DNA of 44,437 nt from Chara braunii (Eukaryota; Streptophyta; Charophyceae; Charales; Characeae). Positions 22,102 to 31,994 of the stretch are shown piece after piece. A program made the translations under genes and the position numbers. Positions within the stretch are counted from its first letter, which is position 1, and each line of letters opens with the position of its first letter. Under the pieces are notes generated by a model. The model saw only the letters and a program-made list of their open reading frames with translations, was not told where the DNA came from and ran no database searches. The stretch covers positions 3,864,707 through 3,909,143 of the forward strand of contig BFEA01000004.1 in NCBI GenBank assembly GCA_003427395.1, given 5' to 3'.

Positions 22102-22118
22102 TGGCGTCGTTGTCGGGG
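22102..22118 (+). other. Primer-binding site for tRNA-Asp, element 3
   Basis: TGGCGTCGTTGTCGGGG differs from the perfect tRNA-Asp complement at two positions, both C-to-T. It sits at the same two-base distance from the LTR end as in element 1. Confidence 0.75.
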
Positions 22119-23018
22119 ATCTCGACTGCCTACTGGGGTCCTTACTGAACGAACCCAGGTTATTGGCAGACTGATGATCTAAAGAAAACGACAATATTTG
22201 TGTGTCTGATTGTTGTTGATGATGATAGATGTGTGCAGATTGGTTGAGAATGCAAAATGTTTCAAAGATGTACTTACGTACTCTGATGCATATGATGACA
22301 ATTTCAGTGAGCACATTTTACCTTTTGTGTTTTATGTGGTTGAATGATACTTTGCATGTCTGATGCGCTTAGGTTGAGTGAGGCGGCATCGACGTTGCTA
22401 GGGCATGTCCATTACTGAAGTGGACTCTGTTAGTAACGGTCAAAGCTACAAGGTTAGTTTACTTATTACGTAAGTGTTGTGTTACGCATGGGTTGGGAGG
22501 TAATTAAGTTAAGATGAGGTGTCTCCCTCTAGTTAGTGGAACCTCGCTTTAGGAAAGACTTTTAGTAAGCGAGTGATATGGACAAGGGGGGGTGACTGAT
22601 GAGATTGAATTAAATGGGTTTAAAACAACTTTTTTTTATAATTATTATTAGGTTGTATAACCTTGGATAAATTGAAGTCTGGACCACATATGAGTCGATA
22701 TGATTAGTGTTGAGCGTATGGTGTGATAGGTATTGTGATGAGTACTGCCAAAACTCTCAAAAAAAGGTCGGTGGTGGTGTCCATCAATGATGCGTTAGAG
22801 TCATTTATGAGTTGCTCAGTAACATCTACGGATAGGGTTGAACGATGAAAGTTACTCGATTGGAGGTTTGCGCGATCTAAAGATAAATCTATGTTTTAAA
22901 CATGCATATATATATATATATATATGTTATTCATGTTTGTCTGTTTTTTATTTTCTATGTTATTTTATTATGGTTTGTCGAATGTCTGATTGACAATGTA
23001 CGTACGGATTGCCTTTCA
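22119..23018 (+). other. Leader of element 3 with a (TA)n tract
   Basis: The first ~320 bp match the element-1 leader. An alternating TA run lies at 22,905-22,925. No coding frame is supported. Confidence 0.5.
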
Positions 23019-23700
23019 TTCAAAAGGGTATAGACTCTACATGAAACCCACGTCTGGCATAAGATTGAAAATGAATGGGATGACTCGCTCATGTGGAAGG
23101 TGGTTCTTCCTGAAGGAAATCAACATGACATTGTGTAGCTTGTTCTCAATGGAAGTGCATTCTTGGATTGTTACTCCGTCGTTGAAGCTTAAGGAAGTAG
23201 TTATTAGTCTTGAGAATGGTAGAGAGACCCACGCCGAAACTATGTTCCTGATTCATTAATGGGGTGTTGTTACCTTTCCTCTAAATAGGAAAGTAACTAC
23301 ATTATTAGATAAGAAAGGAGAAAGGGGTTTCGTACCTTGCATAAACGTTGATGGCGAAGTGAGGCAGCTACTGCTTAGCCAGCGTGGGTCTAGAGTGACG
23401 ACGTAAACCAGACTCTCGTTAGATTGGACCACCATACTGAGAAAGGTGTGAGATCATCACTTGTTGCTTTGATGAGTCTAAGTGGGGTTGTCCTTCTAAC
23501 CCTGATAGGTTCGGTAAGGTGCAAATACCGGAATCGAAAGGGGTTGCAACAAGGCTTGATCCTTAGAACGGGGCTCATGAATCAAAATGTTATCCCAAGA
23601 GGATTCAACGCCCCTCAACATTATATGCTTCACTTAAAAGTTGAAGGAGTAACAATTATATTGTGTTATTTACTCATTGATAGTTTTATTTTTGCCTAAT
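23019..23700 (+). pseudogene. Conserved 0.65-kb block, element-3 copy
   Basis: This is homologous to 3,676-4,320. Frames here are longer than in element 1 (22,990-23,259 and 23,424-23,699 on the plus strand). They contain ETHAETMFLIH, then a stop, then a Lys-rich stretch, with a frameshift before the hydrophobic end. The distance from the LTR is ~0.9 kb here against 3.1 kb in element 1, so element 1 has gained or element 3 has lost leader sequence. Function unknown. Confidence 0.5.
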
Positions 23701-24225
23701 AACGTCCATAATATAGCCTTGAATGTTATTATTTTGCATTTTTGTTGCGTATTATGTTTTGTCGAGTTTTTCTAAAGCATGTTATGTCATTCTATCACAT
23801 TTGTAGCAAACCTGTTGTGCTTATCATGATGTGAACTATTATTGTGAGTTCATGCTATCTATCTGAAATTGTATTGCTCTTTGGATTTATGATTGAATTA
23901 TTTATGTACATTGTATGCATATGTCGTATCCTTCCTTGATGGTAAAAATGGTATGTGTTTGATGTTTGAACCACGTTTTGAAAAACGCGCATATTTATCA
24001 GTATATATTGTGATATTATATGATTTGGGAATTGCGTAAGCATGAGTGAGTATTTGTTTGTAGACACTCTTCGGTATCCTTGTCGTTCTGAATGAGTTCT
24101 CATGCGCGCTTACATAATGAGTGTCAATGTTATTTTAGTGGAATATATTTTATAACATTTATTTTGCTTAGTTACGTGATTCCTCTCGTGTTTTGACCCT
24201 AAGACCACTCGTTGTTTGTTTAACA

Positions 24226-24870
24226 TGTGATCAGGTCGAGGGATCTCAAGATGGAAGGTTGGCAAGGGATAATCGGGGTTAAGAAACCCGCATATCTGCT
24301 GATTCTGCGAGATTGGGAACGAGACAACCTACCCAAGGTTGAGATCAAATGTTTCATGGATTATCATGTTTTCGACTTCCTCGATAAATTTAGACAAATA
24401 GTGCCCCTCAGCAAGTGAAACGAGAAACATATGTTGAGGAATATTATAAAGTATATTCACATAAATTTGAAGGAGGGAGTCATTGGTTTTATTAAAAGAG
24501 TGTGATCATCATGGAGTAAGATTCACGATGACATGTGAGAAACATATAAGTTAAGTGAGGAAAAACTGACCAAATATGATCTTGAGAAAATAGATCGGTA
24601 CAACTATGTGTAAGTGGGGCAGTTCCTCGCAGAACTCAAGGGCGCTTCCCATAAAGTTTGGGCATTATTAGAATATGACAAGTGTTTCGCCTTCCTTATG
24701 AACTTTTCGGATGCAGGGCAACGATATCTAATTCGTGGGACAAAAGAAACACTTATATGAGATAAAATCCGAGAGAATTTTGTACAAAAGGATTTTAATC
24801 AACACCTTTTCATACTCTGCAGGAAGCAAGGAAAAGTAAAGAGATTAAAATTATGGCAAGAGGGATCTTG
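24226..24870 (+). pseudogene. Decayed gag-like reading frame of element 3
   Basis: The frame opens at 24,227 with a Trp/Leu/Asp-rich segment (WQGIIG, LILRDWERDNLPK, DFLDKFRQ) and stops at 24,416. The stretch then stays protein-like across several stops, with KYDLEKIDRYNYV, VGQFLAELKG and RYLIRGTKETLI. The amphipathic, Trp- and Lys-rich character and the place ~2.1 kb after the LTR resemble a plant Ty3-type gag N-terminal region. This is an inference from composition and position; no CCHC knuckle is visible. No protease, reverse transcriptase or integrase motif follows before the element fades at ~25.5 kb. Confidence 0.4.
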
Positions 24871-26045
24871 GTTAATGGACAAGTGAATTTGCGACGGGCA
24901 GCTCTAAGAGTATGAAAAATGAACTTTAGAAGGGCACTAAGATGATCAAGAGAGATCATAAGTGGAGTAAGGAGAAGAAAGTGGAACCATGTATTGAAAG
25001 AAAAAGGATATAAACTAGAGTTAGAAACATTGCAACTCATATCTGTGACAGGACGATTGACACCCCAAGTAGGAAGGGAAAATAAAAGTGAGAGAGCTTG
25101 AAATAAGCTAATATAGCTCCACCTCATACGACGTCCGATCCTTGAAAGGATGATGGTGATAATCGTCAATTGGAAGTTGGACAGGGCGGAAGAACAGCAA
25201 GAGGCGAGAATGGAAGGCGAAGATAGTATGTGAGTGTTCTGGAAAAGTTTGACATACCCCTCAGAAATACAAAATGGCGAAAGGAGTTGAAAGGTGAGAC
25301 CGTTTGCTCTAGTAGATAAAAGTCAAACTTTCGCAATAGTTACCACCACCTCACTTAGCTCATCTATAGCAAAAGAGAGGTAGAGTAATGTCGGCGGTCT
25401 TGGACGACTTATACGTAAACAGTCGGAGTGTTGTGGCAGTGCGAAAAACTCACTTGCTGAGCTTATTAACGATTACCTCTTTACATTGCTTTAAGATGAG
25501 TTTATGAATTTTTATCTAATATGTATGATCCACCTTGTTTATAATTCTGATTCCGAGTAAGGGTTATTACCTTTTAATAATCGGATTGTGCGTACGTTCT
25601 AAATCTGATTATCTATTTTTTAAGTTTTGTGTCATTTTTGTTTAAATATAAGTAAAAAAATTTCTATGGTTTCACTTTATGCTTGTTAGTTGGTAATGGC
25701 CCGTAAGGTAGCTGTATGAGGTCGTCTACTTTCCATTGAAACCTTGATATGTGATGACTCGAGACTTAACATAATTTGAATCTTCTTCATGTCCATTTTG
25801 GTATAGGTTTTGATATCCTCGGTTTGCAGATTCGTGCGTATTCCGATTGTCATTAGCATTCTTACCATTGTGATTTTGTAGGTTTTTTCCTCTTTTATTT
25901 CAATTTGACATACAAGGAATAAAAAAGTTAACGGTGTGAAGAAAAAACGTGACAAATTGTGAATGAAGTGTTAAGTATCCAAAATGTTCGACGGAGTGGA
26001 AATAGCGTAATTATCAATGAGACATTTTTTTAGGGAACACAAACC
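24871..26045. other. Decayed 3' part of element 3 and AT-rich spacer
   Basis: Lys/Arg-rich fragments continue to about 25,310 (for example KRDHKWSKEKKVEP), as expected of a basic gag C-terminus, but stops and shifts are frequent. After 25,500 the sequence is AT-rich without recognisable content. Confidence 0.35.
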
Positions 26046-26050
26046 TTAGG

Positions 26051-26143
26051 AGTTGGTACGCCGATAGAGTCTGACGGAATGGTTAGAGTTGGTATGAGTA
26101 TGCCGATAGAGCCCGACGGAATGGTTAGAGTTGGTATGAGCCC
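26051..26143 (+). repeat. 42-bp tandem repeat, two full units
   Basis: Units 26,060-26,101 and 26,102-26,143 read GCCGATAGAG, then CTGACGG or CCGACGG, AATGGTTAGAGTTGG and TATGAG. They are nearly identical. A 9-bp partial unit precedes them. Confidence 0.8.
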
Positions 26144-26210
26144 TGATCATAGAGTCTGGGCGATTAAAATGATTGGTTGTTGAGTCGGACGAACCTTCAG
26201 CACGACACGT

Positions 26211-26680
26211 TGTCGAGCACATCGGCTCCCGTCCTTTTTCGCAGAAAGAGAGAACCATCCCGGTCATGTTACGCAGGAGTTCAACAAAAACAAAACAAGA
26301 GACAATTTTGGGATAATGTCGAAACAATCCCCCGAACTGTCAAAACGGGTACGGTGACGTTGTCCTCCGACCGCTCTACTACCTGTGTGCACCAGCCGTA
26401 CTTTCTGCAATCCCCTACGACATGATAGGTTTTCGCGGGGCACAACTTACCTTCATGAAGGGGCTGTCACCACCCTTAAGGGCATATCCCTACCGAGCTA
26501 CTGACCGACATGTGGAACTTTCAAATACAATTGCAGAGGTAGGTCAGCGAAGGACGTTTTCTCGCTCGCTGTCGTATAGGTACGCGCGGTTAAAACGCCT
26601 AATAAAATTGGACTTCGTTTGTCCCTTAGGGTGCTTATCTTCCAAGTACGAAGAGTGCGTCAGTCACCTAGCCAAAGGGC
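26211..26680 (-). mobile_element. LTR copy 4, minus strand
   Basis: Read on the minus strand this matches LTR copies 1-3. It has the CAGTAGCTCGGTAGGGATAT block, GGTGGTGAC, GAAGGTAAGTTGTGCC and ATCATGTCGTAGGGG, ending GTGCTCGACA at 26,211. No primer-binding site follows, so it is a 3' LTR or a solo LTR. The upper boundary is approximate because no polypurine tract is clear. The splice-donor-like GTAAGT is at 26,450-26,445. Confidence 0.7.
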
Positions 26681-28034
26681 GGTCTCAACCAAGCGTTAAA
26701 CCCACAAGTATCCTAGTCCCTTAGATGCACAATTCAGAGAGACGAGATTACCGTGATCAAATATAACTATACCGAAAACTATCGACCATTGATCGATAGA
26801 AAAACGGATCCGAATTCAGTCATGAGTTGAAACAATAACAAAAAGAACCCGAACATCACAGGGCAAAACTAATAACGCAAGACTGAAGTAAAAAACAAAA
26901 TTCACCACCTAAGGTTAAACTCGATGGGAAAAAAAAAATAAATAATACAAAGCCATTAACGAAAAGTTGGCTTTGACAATAACCTCGACGCAGACGGTAA
27001 GATAGACGAACTGCCCCTGTTCTGACTTGATGAGACGTGATGTCAAAGCCATTCATTCCCTCCTATCGTCGACCTAAGATTGGACACACACACACCCGGC
27101 GCCATACATTTTAGTTTTTTTTTAATGACAGACTGCTTTACAGATGATTCTTGATCAGGTGCATTTCTCAAAGTGTTGCATGTCCCACCCTCTAGGAAGT
27201 GGTATGGGCTACTCCTCCTCGCCCAAGCACAAAGCTTGAATCTCAGAAGTCGGACCGTCTCCACCGAATCGGCAAAGTACCCCCCCTGTGAAGCGGTCCA
27301 CTTTAGGTCGATAGGTCGGTTCCGAGAGCAACAAACTCCTGCCCCAAATATTTCTGTTCTCATTTTTCCTAAGCTGAAGGTAACTTAGATGAAAGAAGTC
27401 GAAGGAGATAGAGGACTTAGGAAATAAGAACCATTCAGACATGTGTAGATAGATAAGGTCATTCGAGATAGAAAGGGTCACCTTGGGATAAAAGGCTAAA
27501 TCCATTTAATCTTTTCTTCTCTATTTGAATCAAATTTCTTTTCCGACGTCCACTGAATTAAACCTTTTTTAAGCACTTTTTTTTTTTTGACTAGCAAGCA
27601 GGCGAAAAGTAGAAGGAAGACAACCATTTTCATCATCCCTAAAAAGGCACAATCAATCTCCCTTGCAAACACTTTTCTACCTACCTGCACACTAAAAAAC
27701 AACCACAGGTCAAAAAAATTCAGCAATCTATCCTCCCGCCAGATCCCACTTTTTCACATGCATAACTACACGTTTTACTCAACCTTTCCTTTTGAATGTT
27801 CAAAACAAAAAAGATCAAGCAAAATGTGGGTTCACGAGGTTGTGAAGGAATCTGAGTCAATCAACTGACCTTGAGTGAAGCGGTGTCGAACACGCTCTGG
27901 TTCACTCAAGAAAGCTAAGTAAGAAAAAATATACTCGTCGCCGAAGAAAAACTTCAATCCCAAGACAAATCCCGATTAATCAATGGTCACAATTCATCCT
28001 CCACTCGTACGTCTCACCCGTGGTAGTCCCAAGT
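26680..28034. other. Spacer, nothing recognised
   Basis: Minus-strand frames at 27,043-27,505 and a plus-strand frame at 27,587-27,868 show no motif I know. Short poly-T/poly-A runs lie at 27,114 and 27,580. It may contain interior of the minus-strand LTR element, but I cannot show that. Confidence 0.4.
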
Positions 28035-28042
28035 GTGAAGAC
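28035..28042. other. Target-site duplication, left (GTGAAGAC)
   Basis: GTGAAGAC sits immediately before the left terminal repeat of the hAT element. It is repeated exactly at 29,030-29,037. Confidence 0.9.
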
Positions 28043-28122
28043 CAGGGTTGTCAGGCGGGGGCCCTCGGGCGCAAAGTCGGGGTACGGGTTTGACCCCTGG
28101 ACCCCCGCCGAGGGGGTGCCCC

Positions 28123-28679
28123 NNNNNNNNNNNNNNNNNNNNNNNNNNNNNNNNNNNNNNNNNNNNNNNNNNNNNNNNNNNNNNNNNNNNNNNNNNNNNN
28201 NNNNNNNNNNNNNNNNNNNNNNNNNNNNNNNNNNNNNNNNNNNNNNNNNNNNNNNNNNNNNNNNNNNNNNNNNNNNNNNNNNNNNNNNNNNNNNNNNNNN
28301 NNNNNNNNNNNNNNNNNNNNNNNNNNNNNNNNNNNNNNNNNNNNNNNNNNNNNNNNNNNNNNNNNNNNNNNNNNNNNNNNNNNNNNNNNNNNNNNNNNNN
28401 NNNNNNNNNNNNNNNNNNNNNNNNNNNNNNNNNNNNNNNNNNNNNNNNNNNNNNNNNNNNNNNNNNNNNNNNNNNNNNNNNNNNNNNNNNNNNNNNNNNN
28501 NNNNNNNNNNNNNNNNNNNNNNNNNNNNNNNNNNNNNNNNNNNNNNNNNNNNNNNNNNNNNNNNNNNNNNNNNNNNNNNNNNNNNNNNNNNNNNNNNNNN
28601 NNNNNNNNNNNNNNNNNNNNNNNNNNNNNNNNNNNNNNNNNNNNNNNNNNNNNNNNNNNNNNNNNNNNNNNNNNNNNNN
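28123..28679. other. Assembly gap of 557 unknown bases
   Basis: This is a run of N inside the hAT element. The extreme GC content on both sides is a plausible cause of the sequencing failure. The true length may differ. Confidence 0.98.
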
Positions 28680-28811
28680 CCAACCCCGGCTCCACACCCC
28701 GCTGCCAGCCAATCCCGGCCCCGCACCCCGCTGGGCCCCGCCCCCGGCCCTGCGCCCGCACTACCCCGGGCTCACGAGGGTGGGGTGTAGCCGCGGGGGG
28801 GGGCCGAGGTC

Positions 28812-28842
28812 GGGCCAAAACTGCAATATTGCAGTTTGGCCC
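28812..28842. repeat. 31-bp near-perfect palindrome inside the hAT element
   Basis: GGGCCAAAACTGCAA and TTGCAGTTTGGCCC are complementary around a central TAT/ATA, with one unpaired A. It could form a cruciform or a short hairpin RNA. Confidence 0.85.
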
Positions 28843-28873
28843 AGGGGGTGCAGGTTGCGGCTGCGCACCCCCC

Positions 28874-28879
<6 letters not shown>

Positions 28880-28928
<49 letters not shown>

Positions 28929-28952
28929 TTTTTTTTTTTTTTTTTACTTTTT
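28880..28952. repeat. Long poly-T tract inside the hAT element
   Basis: An almost unbroken run of T, interrupted by one G and one AC. On the minus strand it is a poly-A tail-like run, so a retroposed fragment nested within the hAT element is possible. Confidence 0.9.
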
Positions 28953-29029
28953 TTGTCGGGGCCAGGGGTGCCGACCCCCGGCCCCCGGGACCCCCGCGCG
29001 GGCCCCGGGGCAGGGGCTCGACAACCCTG

Positions 29030-29037
29030 GTGAAGAC
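29030..29037. other. Target-site duplication, right (GTGAAGAC)
   Basis: Exact copy of 28,035-28,042, directly after the right terminal repeat. Confidence 0.9.
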
Positions 29038-29349
29038 GACAATCCGCATATGTAAAAAAAAAAAAGATATCACTGGCCCCTTGTAAGTGTCAACTGGGCC
29101 CAAATGGTCCCAAGTGGTCCCACACTACCGCCCTCAACACGAGATGGCTCCAGCAATCAAAACCGCTCACTCCATGTGCTAAAAAAAAAAAAAAAGTCGG
29201 TCTCGAATGTCGAAACCGCAAGTGTCGCGAGTCCCAATGGTCACTACTGCGCACTGCATCACGCAGACTTCCAAAAACAAAAGTAGTCTGACACGAGAGT
29301 CCCAACTCATTCACAAGCGCCACATATCACAATCCACCATAGGCACCAC

Positions 29350-30070
29350 CAAGTATGCTCCAAGACTGCCGACTGCACCCTGCCGCACGCCTTAAAAAAA
29401 TAATGCCGCACAAGGTAGTCGAACACCACTCTTTGAACCAAGTCCAAAGGTGTGCACTAGTGATGATACCGCCTCTGCATTACTCTGGTGTACTTCACTC
29501 CCCGCCGCCGTGTAGGTACTGGTCCCCAAAAAATAACGGCAGCGCTGCTACATGCTGCGTCGTCTTGAATCTGTCTTGAAAATGGTACCGACATTAGAAG
29601 CAGTCCCGACGCCCACACGACATCCCAAAAGAGACCGATGTCATGCCACCACCGTCAATGCCGCAATGCCCTAGCACTGAACCGAAGTTACTGTACACAT
29701 ACCACTTCAAAAAAATAACGGCGGGGTTATTGCTCACTGCGTCGCCCGAAATTGGCTCCACAACACCCAACAGTACCACCATTGGATCATACACAAAAGA
29801 CAAGTCCACTGCGCCAAAAACAATTGGCAGCACCTCCCCTTAAATTACTGCCACCAGACACGCCGCAAAGTCGGCAGCATTTCACCACTGAAAAATGATG
29901 TTTTTGTCAGACAGCACCTCCCGTGCACAAAAATGATGCCGCTGATGCGCCAACAAATTTGGCAGCATAACCCCTTCACGTAGTACCAACTGGCGCACCA
30001 CAATTTCCACAACATAATGCCACAAAAATCAAGGCCGACGATGCCGAAAATTTTTGGCAGCATATCCCTA
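29350..30070. repeat. Degenerate tandem repeats with A-runs and GGCAGCA motifs
   Basis: A-run plus ACGGC pieces (AAAAAATAACGGC) recur at about 29,527 and 29,708, a ~181-bp period. Pieces of the form TTTGGCAGCAT or TCGGCAGCAT occur at about 29,825, 29,869, 29,960 and 30,053, with the last spacings ~90 bp. No coding frame is supported. Confidence 0.5.
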
Positions 30071-30711
30071 CAAAATGGGGGTTAGCCTGACACAACCTGC
30101 TCCGCTGGCACCTCCACTAGTGTCGCCTCTGACGTCCGTTGTTGCCGCTCAAGCACCAATGTCAAATTAATAAATTTGGGCCCTAGACGAAATCCAGACC
30201 CAAAATGTAGCTCCCGCCATGCCGCCCTGGTCCTGCAGTGTCCTAAGGACCACCCCACAGGGCTAGCACCAGCCAGAGCATGGAGCAGAGTGCTCCCTGC
30301 CACGGCTATGACTGCCCTCCTCCTTCTCTCGCGCTCCTCTGCAAACCTCTAATCTACTACAGCACGGCTTCTAACAGCTCCTTCAACAGCTCATCAACAC
30401 TCAAGTGTGCTGTCACACACTGGCAACATGAGTGCTTATGTGTGGCAACTGGGGACAACTGTCTTTTTTATAGTGGTTGCGGAGGGTTGGTCGTCACTCC
30501 AGCCCCCAGGCAAAATTGCGGGCTCAGAGTGAGCTCTTGATCTACCCAAGATCAAAGGCTAATTGTGACCACACGACAACCACAACCTTAGTGAAGCAGT
30601 TTGTTTAACTGCTATACTTTTATTTTATTTTTCTTTACCTTAACTATCTCGGATTTTCACGAGATAATTAAGTTTTTGTCATTTTCAAAATTATTTTTCT
30701 TTTATTTTTAT
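30071..30711. other. Spacer, nothing recognised
   Basis: GC-moderate DNA to 30,560, then AT-rich. Open frames (30,082-30,303 minus, 30,280-30,540 plus) carry no recognisable motif. Confidence 0.4.
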
Positions 30712-30715
30712 GATA

Positions 30716-30940
30716 ACGGGTTGAAGAGATACAACCCCTTTCAGTTTGACGTACCTGACCTCTTTTCCGAAGACAGATATGTCGAGGAAAAGGTTGTAAT
30801 TAGCCTTTTCCTCTATGCGACCTTTAATTTTCAAGCTCCCTCTAAAAATGTGAGCCTGACAATTAACTCTAACAACTTTTGTCAGAGCTTGTACCTTGTG
30901 AGGACAAGTGTCCTTACGAGAATGCAATAAAAAAAAAAAA
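30716..30940 (+). ncRNA. Candidate structured RNA or SINE with poly-A end
   Basis: Hairpins follow in series. GGGTTG pairs with CAACCC (30,718-30,737). CTTTTCC (30,762-30,768) pairs with GGAAAAG (30,786-30,792), and that strand can instead pair as GAGGAAAAGG/CCTTTTCCTC (30,784-30,813). Nested AAGCTC/GAGCTT and TGACAA/TTGTCA span 30,833-30,890. GTGAGGACA pairs with TGTCCTTAC (30,898-30,917). A12 follows at 30,929. The plus strand also has a 109-codon frame (30,601-30,930) ending at this poly-A, so a decayed coding retrocopy is an alternative. No family recognised. Confidence 0.35.
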
Positions 30941-31025
30941 CTAAGCTTAAACCTTTAAACTGCACCGTCCTAGACCCTGATTAAGACCAGGATCGTGTTG
31001 TTGAAACCAACAGCACCCTCTCCAT

Positions 31026-31160
31026 TTCCTCTGCCCTCCCCCGAAAATGAGGAAGGCAGTTAGTTGTCAGGCTGGGAGAGGTAGGAAAACAACTCGTAAG
31101 AACTCACGAGTTCAAATCCCGATAGACTCATAGCGGGGTGCAAGAAGTCCCCACCTTTGG
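31026..31160 (+). repeat. tRNA-like SINE fragment
   Basis: A B-box-like GAGTTCAAATCCC lies at about 31,109-31,121. It follows, ~45 bp on, a D-arm-like TAGTTGTCAGGCTGGGAGAG, with an AAAACAACTC anticodon-loop-like segment between. The stems are imperfect, so this is a tRNA-derived repeat rather than a gene. The upstream GAAAATGAGGAAGGCAGTT segment is repeated at about 31,380. Confidence 0.4.
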
Positions 31161-31365
31161 CGATTTTTAAATGAAAACGTGCCTAATAAAAAATCTCAAA
31201 AAATTCACGCGCGTGGCGTAGATGATCAGTTTCTAAAAAAAAAAAAATTCAAGGCTGACAACAACCATTTACGCCACCAAAAGAATATTGACGCAAACCG
31301 CAAAATACGGTTTTTCTCAAAATCTTAATCCCGTTTTCTCGTTTTTTTTTTTTTTTTTTTTTTTT

Positions 31366-31430
31366 CCTTCCTCCCCTAGAAAATGGGGAGGCAGTTGGCA
31401 GGTCAGGAAGAGTAGGTCCTACTCTCTTCA
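31366..31430 (+). repeat. Second copy of the GAAAATGRGGAGGCAGTT segment
   Basis: GAAAATGGGGAGGCAGTTGG and the following CAGGTCAGGAAGAGTAGG match 31,040-31,085, ~340 bp upstream. A T-run of ~26 precedes it at 31,341-31,366. Confidence 0.5.
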
Positions 31431-31914
31431 ATTCTCCCCCATTTCTTTCACTCCCTCTTCTGTTCCAACTCCCTTCAGCTTCCTTACTCCCCATGCGTGT
31501 TGATCCAGGCCGCACAATCGACAATCTTGTGGCCACCAATGATAGCACTAGGAGGAGGAAGAGGAAGGTGGTCTCACCAACCCTTCAAACTGAATAGTTG
31601 TGTTCCACGAGGCACCATTGTGTCATTGGTCTTCCCCTCCTCCCTTTTTTTTTTGCACGCTTCATTTTCAATGCAACTCGTTGCATTTCCCCTCTGTTTT
31701 AGCTGCCTCACCTGCTGTCTTCCCAACCGTTTTACCCCTAACTCCTTTTGTCGGAGCACAAGTGAGAAGCAGGCAGAGGTGAACGATCTTGGCCTCCTAA
31801 TCATCAGGATCACACGGTTGAGATCAGCCTCGTCGGAGTGAGCATGGCCGTAGTGCAAGTATGACCCGCATAAATCGAGAAATTGTCTATTTTTTTCTTA
31901 ATTTTAAGTCCCAT

Positions 31915-31990
31915 TTGATTCCCGATTGGAATCGAATCCAAGTCTGTATTTCAACAGTCCATTGATGTGCTAACACTTATGTAAGGCCGT
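31915..31990 (-). repeat. Minus-strand tRNA-like fragment
   Basis: Read on the minus strand, TTAGCACATCAATGG (A-box-like) is followed by a CTGTTGAAATACAG hairpin with a GAA anticodon-like loop, and then GATTCGATTCC (one mismatch from the B box). The spacing suits a tRNA-Phe-like relic, but the T-stem is only four pairs. A poly-T-rich stretch lies beside it. Confidence 0.38.
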
Positions 31991-31994
31991 TGAG

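Larger units (their letters stand above)
28043..29029. mobile_element. hAT-type DNA transposon, probably non-autonomous
   Basis: Terminal inverted repeats are CAGGGTTGTC (28,043-28,052) and GACAACCCTG (29,020-29,029), flanked by a perfect 8-bp duplication. An 8-bp duplication and CAGGG-type ends are hallmarks of the hAT superfamily. The visible interior is extremely GC-rich and holds a poly-T tract and a 31-bp palindrome, with no transposase frame. 557 bp are unknown (28,123-28,679), so a small coding part cannot be excluded, although an autonomous hAT needs more room than the ~1 kb assembled. The long open frames spanning the gap are artefacts of unknown bases. Confidence 0.88.

Noticed and set aside
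27090-27105. Minus-strand TGGCGCCGGG near a CA run, another primer-binding-site candidate
   Set aside because: The match stops after eight bases and continues as a GT microsatellite; no LTR boundary.
28014-29103. Frames of 230-350 codons on both strands
   Set aside because: Most of the length is unknown bases in the assembly gap, and the rest is GC-rich or poly-T sequence.
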